DNA from: Flavobacteriales bacterium
GTDB taxonomy: Bacteria > Bacteroidota > Bacteroidia > Flavobacteriales_E > Vicingaceae
Length of the DNA: 5,069 bases
Assembly (NCBI GenBank): GCA_003487525.1
Contig: DNDT01000185.1
Location: 1-5,069 of the forward strand
Direction: 5' to 3'
The translations under genes and the position numbers were made by a program. The notes below the pieces were generated by a model. That model was not told where the DNA came from. It saw nothing but the letters and a program-made list of their open reading frames with translations, and did not search any database. Shown piece by piece: positions 1-5,069 of this stretch. How positions within the stretch are numbered: the stretch's first letter is position 1; each line of letters opens with the position of its first letter.

Positions 1-347
1 TGATAAGTGTGATGATGAATAGAGGTAAACATACCTTCTCGAACTCTATTAATCACTACTTTACGTGCTGTGACCACCTTACCAGACTTCGAGATCAAAT
101 GAGGACGAATTTGATAACCGTTTATTATGAAGATTTGGTCACTTATCCAAAAGAAAATCTTGTCCGTGTTTGTAACTTCCTGGATGTTGAACCGCACAAT
201 GAATATTTACAGGTTGGTAAGGGAATATTGCTTGAAAAACCTGACTGTGACCGCCACAAGGTTGAATGGACATCCGAGTGGAAAAGAATCGTTGAAGAAA
301 ATCTTGTTAAGTATGATTTTCTAAGGGGGTATCATTTTGAATCTTAA
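1..347 (+). CDS. Sulfotransferase, C-terminal part (gene cut by left window edge)
   Basis: The frame is open from the first bases (first full codon at position 3) to the TAA at 345-347, so the 5' part, including the PAPS 5'-phosphosulfate-binding loop, lies outside the window. The GTG at 9 and ATGs at 12 and 15 are probably internal codons, not starts. The clearest family signature is YYEDLVTYPKENLVRVCNFL at about 127-186. It matches the 'YEDLV..PEETLR.VC.FLG' segment that follows the 3'-phosphate-binding motif in PAPS-dependent sulfotransferases, and the same segment occurs in ST1 (YEKMVTEPE, 2521-2547) and ST3 (YEDVVSDPE). The Ser encoded at 6-8 may be the 3'-phosphate-binding serine, because the spacing from it to the YED segment resembles that in ST1. 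The tail (W.RIVE..LVKYDFLRGY) is shorter than in ST1-ST3 and lacks their hydrophobic extension, so this looks like a separate sulfotransferase subfamily. The flippase gene follows after 26 bp. Sulfotransferase class is fairly secure; the acceptor is unknown. Confidence 0.8.
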   Translation, partial: ISVMMNRGKHTFSNSINHYFTCCDHLTRLRDQMRTNLITVYYEDLVTYPKENLVRVCNFLDVEPHNEYLQVGKGILLEKPDCDRHKVEWTSEWKRIVEENLVKYDFLRGYHFES

Positions 348-373
348 TTCCGAGGTACTACGAACCTTTAGCG

Positions 374-1960
374 GTGAATGTGAATAGTCAACACGCGAAA
401 ACACAAAACCTTGGTTACCCAGAACCTCCTGCCCCAGATAAACAAAATCTAGTTCGTGTCGCAAAAGGCGGGGGGATCACGCTGTTTGGAAAAATAGTCA
501 CCAATATAGGTAGGTTCGTCTTTGCCTTCCTGATGGCACGGTTGTTGGGAGCCGAGCAGTATGGGATGTATCAACTTTCTCTCAATGCGGTTACGTTGCT
601 TGCTGGAATCACCGTGCTGGGCTTCGATGGAGCATTATTGCGATTTATCGCTATTTATGTCAACCGGGATGATCGGGAAAGAACTTGGGGCACGATTCAA
701 TTAGGTATCGGCTTACCTTTAATATTGGGCTCTTTAACCAGTATCGCATTATTTGCTTTTTCTTACCAGGTTGCCGTCTCTGTTTTCGATGATATAAGGA
801 TGGCTCCACTTTTACAGATTTCGAGTGTAATCGTTCCTTTTTCTATCCTGGGTAGTACCTTGATTGGAGCCGTGCGGGGATTTAAGAACATGGAGTACCC
901 GGTAATAGCGAAGTTCATTTTACAGCCGATTGTTAAGGTTGTTTTGATAGGGATCGCTGCATTTTTTGGCTTGCAGGTAATTCATGCGGTCGTAATCTTT
1001 GGTATTGGCGAACTTTTAACAGCTGTTACACTCATTTATTATTTGAATAAGTTGTTTCCGCTGAAAATGTCTATCTTATCTGGGCGGGTGGACTTTAAGG
1101 CTGTTTGGAAATTTACAATCCCAGATTGGCTGGCAGGGTTGATGGATACCTTTCGAGGAAACATTCAAACATTGCTTATCGGGTCGCTTGGTAGTATTGC
1201 GGGCGTTGGTATTTTTACTGTTGCCAACCAATTGAATATTCTTGGTCACGACTTTTACTCATCCATAAACATAGCTGCTAAGCCTTATATAGCAGAACTG
1301 CATGATAAGAATGAGAAATCTCAGTTGGAAAGTATTTACCAGACATCAGCAAAATGGTCTGTCCTGGTCAATATGCCGGTCTTTTTAGCAATGGTGTTGT
1401 TCCCGACGCAGATTTTGTCAATATTTGGAGAAAGTTTTGAAAATGGCGCATTGGCATTGGTGATAATGGCATGTGTAAATCTTGTGGATGTGGGTACTGG
1501 TATGGGAGGGGCGATATTAAACATGACCGGCTATACGCGGCTGAAGCTGTTAAATAACATTGTTAGTGTAGTTGTTTCAATAGCCTTGAATGTTCTATTA
1601 ATTCCACGCTTTGGTGTGGTCGGAGCGGCAATCTCAGCTTTGGCAGTTATGTCTACTGTGAATGCTCTTCGCATCTTTCAAGTGTATTACCTTTTGAAAT
1701 TGATTCCATATAATAGAACCTTTCTAAAGCCAATAATTGCAGGTTTGGTTACTGGCATTCTCTCATATTCTCTAAGTAGGATTTATCCAATTGATGCCTT
1801 TATTCTCCATCTAATTGTCCATGTAAGCGTTCTCTTTGCAGTATTTGCTGTCATGATTCTTCTCCTTAAATTAGATGATGATGATCGATTGATGCTAAAT
1901 CAAATTACTCAAAAATCTCAAAGCCTATTTCAAAGATTCAGGAAAAACAAAATTCGTTGA
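374..1960 (+). CDS. Wzx-type oligosaccharide flippase (polysaccharide biosynthesis protein, MOP superfamily)
   Basis: This is a 528-residue inner-membrane protein, close to the usual length for lipid-linked oligosaccharide flippases. Known members of the family move undecaprenyl-linked sugar units from the cytoplasmic to the periplasmic face. A hydrophilic N-terminal stretch (1-30) precedes a typical start of the fold, KGGGITLFGKI (31-41) followed by RLLGAEQYGMY (56-66). I count roughly 13-14 hydrophobic segments, from about 33 to 500. The C-terminal half carries the characteristic FGESFENGALAL (351-362), LNMTGYTRLKLLNN (382-395) and LLIPRFGVVGAAIS (408-421), as in Polysacc_synt_C domains. 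The tail is charged, with an Asp run at 501-504 and a basic end. The start is GTG at 374; a second GTG lies at 380. Neither has a well-spaced Shine-Dalgarno: GAGG at 352-355 is about 18 bases upstream of 374, so the start may depend on coupling to the gene before. The stop (1958-1960) abuts ST1. The substrate cannot be read from the sequence, but its sulfotransferase neighbours suggest a glycan that becomes sulfated. Confidence 0.93.
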   Translation: MNVNSQHAKTQNLGYPEPPAPDKQNLVRVAKGGGITLFGKIVTNIGRFVFAFLMARLLGAEQYGMYQLSLNAVTLLAGITVLGFDGALLRFIAIYVNRDDRERTWGTIQLGIGLPLILGSLTSIALFAFSYQVAVSVFDDIRMAPLLQISSVIVPFSILGSTLIGAVRGFKNMEYPVIAKFILQPIVKVVLIGIAAFFGLQVIHAVVIFGIGELLTAVTLIYYLNKLFPLKMSILSGRVDFKAVWKFTIPDWLAGLMDTFRGNIQTLLIGSLGSIAGVGIFTVANQLNILGHDFYSSINIAAKPYIAELHDKNEKSQLESIYQTSAKWSVLVNMPVFLAMVLFPTQILSIFGESFENGALALVIMACVNLVDVGTGMGGAILNMTGYTRLKLLNNIVSVVVSIALNVLLIPRFGVVGAAISALAVMSTVNALRIFQVYYLLKLIPYNRTFLKPIIAGLVTGILSYSLSRIYPIDAFILHLIVHVSVLFAVFAVMILLLKLDDDDRLMLNQITQKSQSLFQRFRKNKIR

Positions 1961-1962
1961 AA

Positions 1963-2943
1963 ATGGAAAAAGGGCCAATCTTTATTGCAGGTTTGGATCG
2001 CTGCGGTAAGACACTACTACGGGGTATGTTAGTGTCTCATCCGAATATTTCTATTCCGACAGTAGGATCCAACTACTGGACGCTTTTTTATAATCAATAC
2101 GGGAACTTAGCAATTAAGGCTAATCTTGATAAGTGCCTGAATGATATGATGCATTACACACATGTTCTCGTTCTAAAACCTGATCTGGAACGCATTTATG
2201 AAGAATTCTCGCGCGGTGAGCCAACCTATGCCCGCCTTTTTGGACTCTTCAATCAACATTATGCAGAACGCGAAGGAAAACCTAGATGGGGTGACCAGAC
2301 CGGTCTTTTAGAAGGGTATGCAGATGAAATATTTGCCGCATATCCAGGTAGTAAAATGGTTCATGTTATTCGTGACCCTAGAGATCGTTATGAAGCATCT
2401 TTAGCACTTCATCCTAAAGGAAGAGCAAGGGCAGGAGGAGCAACAGCTCGTTGGATCTATACTACCAAAATGGCGAAACGCAATTTGAACCTCTACCCAG
2501 ATAGGTACATGATTGTCCAATATGAAAAGATGGTTACTGAGCCAGAAGTTACCATTCGTGAAGTGTGCAAATTTCTGGGAGAGGAATACTTCCCAGTCAT
2601 GGTTACCCTGAAGGGTGCTCCAGAGTTTATACGAAAAACACCGGATGATCTAACACAAAATGTTGCTGGTACCCCGGTTTATTTGGATTTTATTGGAAGA
2701 TATCGTAATGCTATACCTGAAGGCGAGATTGAATTTATGCAGGTGATGGTTGGTAAGGAAATTGAAAGATACGGGTATTCTTTGGATAAGATTCACTTCT
2801 CGCTAAAGGATAGAATAAATTATGTCTTCAAAACCTTTCCTCTCAATTTTGCATTTATGGTTGCTTGGCTGACAGTTAATTTTCTTCAGCACAGATTCCC
2901 ATCAAAATTTGGGCGCCGCCCACCTAAGAATAAGATAAGATGA
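1963..2943 (+). CDS. Sulfotransferase ST1 (Sulfotransfer_3-like, PAPS-dependent)
   Basis: A 326-residue protein predicted to transfer sulfate from PAPS to an acceptor hydroxyl, probably on a glycan. The 5'-phosphosulfate loop is GLDRCGKTLL (residues 10-19), with Cys and Lys where many relatives read RSGTT. RWGDQTG (108-114) is the equivalent of the family's WGDKTP segment. VIRDPRDRYEAS (135-146) is the 3'-phosphate-binding motif, with R137 and a Ser one residue later than usual. YEKMVTEPE...VCKFLGEEY (187-209) is the segment after it. Residues 292-308 (FPLNFAFMVAWLTVNFL) are hydrophobic and are followed by a very basic tail, which suggests membrane association. ATG 1963 is preferred because MEKGPIFIAG aligns with the start of ST3 (MKKDPIYLAG); an in-frame TTG at 1957 overlaps the flippase stop and would add two residues. 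No strong Shine-Dalgarno is seen (AGG at 1940-1942 is far), so translation is probably coupled to the flippase. The acceptor is unknown. Confidence 0.87.
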   Translation: MEKGPIFIAGLDRCGKTLLRGMLVSHPNISIPTVGSNYWTLFYNQYGNLAIKANLDKCLNDMMHYTHVLVLKPDLERIYEEFSRGEPTYARLFGLFNQHYAEREGKPRWGDQTGLLEGYADEIFAAYPGSKMVHVIRDPRDRYEASLALHPKGRARAGGATARWIYTTKMAKRNLNLYPDRYMIVQYEKMVTEPEVTIREVCKFLGEEYFPVMVTLKGAPEFIRKTPDDLTQNVAGTPVYLDFIGRYRNAIPEGEIEFMQVMVGKEIERYGYSLDKIHFSLKDRINYVFKTFPLNFAFMVAWLTVNFLQHRFPSKFGRRPPKNKIR

Positions 2944-3851
2944 TACCAATGGGAACTGCCCCCATATTTATTGGGGGATTGGCTCGATCAGGAAAGACAT
3001 TATTACGCCAATTGCTTTCATCACATCCAAATATTTTAATGACACGGCGCACTTATATTTGGCGGCATTTTTTTGACCGTTTTGGAAATCTGGCGGAAGA
3101 AAAGAATTTTGAACGTTGCCTCTCTGCAATGATGCAAAGGGAATCCATTCGTTTACTGATGCCGGAACCAGATAGAATTCGCAGGGAATTTTGGCAAAGC
3201 GATGAACAAACGTATGCTCGTCTTTTTTCCCTTTTGCATGAGCATTATGCCCAGCGCTTGGGTAAGACCCGCTGGGGAGAACAGGAAGGTTCCATTGAGC
3301 AATATGCCGCCCAAATCTTTGGAGCATACCCGAATGCCCGGATGATCCACATGATTCGTGACCCGAGATCCCTGTATAGTGACGAAGTAAAACTACCCTC
3401 TCGTAAACGATTGGGAAAAGTCGGTTCAATCACAGGTGAATGGGTGACATCTTTAAGGTTTGCAGAGAAGAATTTGGAACGATTTCGGGATAAATATAAA
3501 CTTGTGCGAATTGAAGATTTGCTGAATCAACCTGAAGAAACGATGAGCGAAACCAGTGATTTTATTAATGAAGATGTATCTCAAATCAAGCTCATACTTG
3601 ATGGAGCAGGCGATAAAATTAGCGCTGAAAATGACGAAACGATGGGGTGGACTAAAGAACGTGTTCATGAATATTTGTCTATATCTGAAGTTGTTTCGCC
3701 CGAAGATCTGGTTTTCATAGAGAACTATGCTGGCGAATGGATGCTTGAACACGGTTATCTTAAAGCCGCTAAACCAATGTCTTTGAACCAATATGTATTA
3801 TATTATTTTAGATTACCTGCTAATTTTATGCGGTTGAAGAAAGTGTTTTGA
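2940..3851 (+). CDS. Sulfotransferase ST2, divergent at conserved motif positions
   Basis: A 303-residue paralogue of ST1 and ST3. Its ATG overlaps the ST1 stop in an ATGA junction (2940-2943); an in-frame ATG at 2949 is an alternative start. The 5'-phosphosulfate loop GLARSGKTLL (13-22) is intact and nearly identical to that of ST1. RRTYIW (36-41), NFERC (56-60) and DRIRREF (78-84) are close to ST3. At the other motifs it departs from the family: RWGEQEG (111-117) has Glu for Asp and Gln for Lys, and IRDPRSLYSDEV (139-150) has Asp148 where the 3'-phosphate-binding Ser is expected, with a Ser at 147. The C-terminal third is unlike its neighbours. It keeps IEDLLNQPEET but not the VC.FL..EY segment, and it ends soon after a short YFRLPANF, about 25 residues shorter than ST1 or ST3. 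The frame is intact and keeps paralogue motif spacing, so it is probably expressed. Whether it still binds PAPS normally, or has another acceptor or a partner role, is open. Confidence 0.83.
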   Translation: MIPMGTAPIFIGGLARSGKTLLRQLLSSHPNILMTRRTYIWRHFFDRFGNLAEEKNFERCLSAMMQRESIRLLMPEPDRIRREFWQSDEQTYARLFSLLHEHYAQRLGKTRWGEQEGSIEQYAAQIFGAYPNARMIHMIRDPRSLYSDEVKLPSRKRLGKVGSITGEWVTSLRFAEKNLERFRDKYKLVRIEDLLNQPEETMSETSDFINEDVSQIKLILDGAGDKISAENDETMGWTKERVHEYLSISEVVSPEDLVFIENYAGEWMLEHGYLKAAKPMSLNQYVLYYFRLPANFMRLKKVF

Positions 3852-3860
3852 AAAACAAAA

Positions 3861-3864
3861 AGGA
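3861..3864 (+). promoter_or_regulatory. Shine-Dalgarno for ST3
   Basis: AGGA lies 11 bases upstream of the ATG at 3876. It is the clearest ribosome-binding site in the window and supports that start. ST3 is separated from ST2 by 24 bp instead of overlapping it, so it can initiate independently. Confidence 0.55.
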
Positions 3865-3875
3865 ATCGTAGTGAC

Positions 3876-4868
3876 ATGAAAAAGGATCCAATATATCTTG
3901 CGGGTATTGAAAGAAGCGGCACGAGTTTAATGTACGCTTTGCTTGCTTCTCACCCTAATATTGCGATGATGCGTCGAACGTACTTGTGGATGTACTTTAA
4001 TAACAAATATGGTGATTTAAATAACCCTGAGAATTTTGAGCGTTGTATATCTGTAATGTCTCAATATACAAGGCTGCAAAAGATCAATATTGATGTTGAT
4101 CGTATTCGGCGCGAATTTTCGGCTGGGGAGAGAAGCTATGCCAGGTTGTTTTCTTTGATTGGCGATCATTTTGCTGAGAGAAAAGGAAAACAGAGATGGG
4201 GCGATAAGTCCTTGAATACGGAAAAATATATGGATGACATTTTTGCCGTATTTCCTCGCGCGAAGATAATTCATATGATGCGAGATCCTCGGGACCGGTA
4301 TGCTTCGGCAAAAACACGCTGGACTCAGATGAAAGGGCTGGCAGGGGCGGGTACCAAAATGTGGACCGAGTCGGTTCGTTTGGCAAGACGTGGTATGGAA
4401 AAATACCCTGAAAATTACATGGTTGTTCGTTATGAAGATGTAGTATCAGATCCAGAAGAAACGCTTCGTAATGTTTGTGAATTTCTGGAAGAGGAATATG
4501 TCCCTGAAATGGTTACCATGAAGGGGTCACCTACTCATCGTGATAAAGGTGGGAATAGTTCATATGGTAAGCGTGAAGTTGGGGTCATCTCAACAGATTC
4601 CCTTGCGCGTTATAAGCGGGTGCTCTCGGTAGGGGAGATTAAATTTATGCAGGATTTTTGCAAAAGTGGAATGCTTGAATTTGGATATAAAATGGACGAA
4701 GTTCAAATGTCCTGGAAAGGTCGGTTACGCTATTTGTTCGTAGATTTCCCTTTGAACTTTTTGCGTATGTTAGTTTGGAGTGGAAAGGAATTAATCTTCG
4801 ATATTCGAGGACGAAAGTTGCCGGCTCGAAGGCTGATTAAAAAAGATTTGGTAAAGGATATTATTTGA
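3876..4868 (+). CDS. Sulfotransferase ST3 (Sulfotransfer_3-like, closest of the three to the family pattern)
   Basis: A 330-residue protein starting with MKKDPIYLAG at an ATG with a usable Shine-Dalgarno. The 5'-phosphosulfate loop is GIERSGTSLM (10-19), which has the RSGT form common in the family instead of the GKT of ST1 and ST2. RWGDKS (107-112) keeps the Asp and Lys of the WGDKTP segment. MMRDPRDRYASAK (134-146) has R136 and S144 in the canonical 3'-phosphate-binding spacing. YEDVVSDPEETLRNVCEFLEEEY is the following conserved segment. A hydrophobic FPLNFLRMLVW segment near the C-terminus (about 4747-4779) and a basic tail match ST1 and suggest a shared membrane-proximal placement. Its N-terminal half is most like ST2 (RRTY.W, NFERC, DRIRREF), while its C-terminal half is most like ST1. 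It is expected to be a working PAPS-dependent sulfotransferase. The acceptor is unknown but is likely the glycan handled by this locus. Confidence 0.9.
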   Translation: MKKDPIYLAGIERSGTSLMYALLASHPNIAMMRRTYLWMYFNNKYGDLNNPENFERCISVMSQYTRLQKINIDVDRIRREFSAGERSYARLFSLIGDHFAERKGKQRWGDKSLNTEKYMDDIFAVFPRAKIIHMMRDPRDRYASAKTRWTQMKGLAGAGTKMWTESVRLARRGMEKYPENYMVVRYEDVVSDPEETLRNVCEFLEEEYVPEMVTMKGSPTHRDKGGNSSYGKREVGVISTDSLARYKRVLSVGEIKFMQDFCKSGMLEFGYKMDEVQMSWKGRLRYLFVDFPLNFLRMLVWSGKELIFDIRGRKLPARRLIKKDLVKDII

Positions 4869-4884
4869 GCCCCTTGTCTCAAAT
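4863..4884 (+). terminator. Weak hairpin at the end of ST3, possible inefficient terminator
   Basis: ATTTGAG (4863-4869) and CTCAAAT (4878-4884) form a perfect 7-bp stem around an 8-base loop, spanning the ST3 stop codon. The stem is AT-rich and is not followed directly by a T run; the only T run (seven T, 4914-4920) is 30 bases further on. It is therefore not a standard intrinsic terminator, and read-through into the next gene is likely. It could equally protect the mRNA 3' end or be chance. Confidence 0.2.
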
Positions 4885-4964
4885 TTAAATTTAATAAACC
4901 AAATTCCTATGCCTTTTTTTCACAAGAAACATATCATGACCAAGGTTCAAAATAAACAGCTTTT

Positions 4965-5069
4965 ATGACATTAATGACCAATAACAATCAAACCGACAAA
5001 ACAGCGAACTTCTTGGGAGCTTTGACAGAGTTATTTGAAACATTGCAGAAGCGAGAAATTCAATATGGC
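4965..5069 (+). CDS. N-terminus of an unidentified protein, possibly nucleotidyltransferase-fold (cut by right window edge)
   Basis: The frame opens after a TAA at 4953-4955 and stays open for 35 codons to the window end. ATGs at 4965 and 4974 are both possible starts; neither has a convincing Shine-Dalgarno, since AAGG at 4942-4945 is about 20-28 bases away. The N-terminus is polar (TNNNQTDK). It is followed by an amphipathic helix, LGALTELFETLQKREIQYG, at the window edge. A helix of the form 'll..L...L...gI.Y' leading into a VLRG or LLRN strand is how many nucleotidyltransferase-family (NTP_transf_5-like) and kinase-like proteins of polysaccharide loci begin, which is the only clue to function. 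The decisive residues lie beyond the window, so the family assignment is a guess. Co-direction and the sulfotransferase neighbours fit a gene of the same locus. Confidence 0.5.
   Translation, partial: MTLMTNNNQTDKTANFLGALTELFETLQKREIQYG

Noticed and set aside
127..324. A 65-codon + strand frame within the left partial gene
   Set aside because: It is a shadow in another frame of the sulfotransferase C-terminus, which carries clear family motifs.
1874..1885. Four tandem GAT triplets in the flippase
   Set aside because: They simply encode an Asp run in the charged tail. Too short to treat as a microsatellite of note.
2911..2921. GGGC-GCC-GCCC mini-hairpin near the end of ST1
   Set aside because: A 4-bp stem with a 3-base loop inside the coding sequence (GRRPP), with no T run. 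It is explained by codon content.
2968..3429. A 153-codon open frame on the - strand inside ST2
   Set aside because: It lies opposite ST2, whose protein aligns with ST1 and ST3 and carries sulfotransferase motifs. The antisense translation has no recognisable domain and no ribosome-binding context.
3453..3791. A 112-codon - strand open frame opposite the C-terminal part of ST2
   Set aside because: It is antisense to a supported gene, with no recognised motif. Long antisense frames are common opposite coding DNA.
4017..4386. Two overlapping - strand open frames opposite ST3
   Set aside because: Both are antisense to a well-supported gene, and they overlap each other in different frames.
4881..4892. 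12-bp palindrome AAATTTAAATTT after ST3
   Set aside because: It consists only of A and T and is easily produced by an AT-rich gap. No flanking promoter elements or second copy were seen that would suggest an operator.
4874..4937. Possible promoter before the last gene (TTGTCT at 4874; TATCAT at 4932)
   Set aside because: The -10-like TATCAT has no acceptable -35 at 16-18 bp spacing, and TTGTCT has no -10 at the right distance.

Overview
The window is a co-directional stretch of bacterial chromosome from a surface-polysaccharide (capsule, exopolysaccharide or O-antigen-like) biosynthesis locus. It carries the 3' end of one sulfotransferase gene, a complete Wzx-type oligosaccharide flippase gene, three complete tandem sulfotransferase genes, and the first 35 codons of another gene. 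All are on the + strand. I see no RNA genes, insertion sequences, CRISPR arrays or convincing promoters.

Organism: ATG, GTG and TTG all appear as plausible starts, base composition looks to be in the low forties %GC by eye, and intergenic gaps are tiny, so this is bacterial. The flippase N-terminus and the Sulfotransfer_3-like proteins resemble what I associate with Chloroflexota (Anaerolineae-like) genomes or metagenome bins. That is a low-confidence impression, not something the sequence proves.

Layout: 1-347 is the C-terminal part of a PAPS-dependent sulfotransferase, cut by the left edge. 374-1960 is the flippase. 1963-2943, 2940-3851 and 3876-4868 are three related sulfotransferases (called ST1, ST2 and ST3 here). 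4869-4964 is a short AT-rich gap. 4965-5069 begins a gene whose N-terminus weakly resembles nucleotidyltransferase-fold proteins common in such clusters. Successive genes are separated by 26 bp, about 2 bp, a 4-bp overlap and 24 bp, so the first five look like one transcription unit with translational coupling. The 96-bp gap before the last gene is the only place where transcription could plausibly be interrupted or restarted.

How the genes could work together (inference): glycosyltransferases outside the window build a lipid-linked glycan, the sulfotransferases transfer sulfate from PAPS to hydroxyls on it or on another acceptor, and the flippase moves the lipid-linked unit across the inner membrane. 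Four sulfotransferases next to one flippase suggest a glycan sulfated at several positions.

The most interesting part is the ST1-ST3 array. The three paralogues share architecture and motif spacing but differ in exactly the residues expected to bind PAPS or take part in catalysis. ST2 departs most from the family pattern, and different segments of the proteins show different closest pairs.
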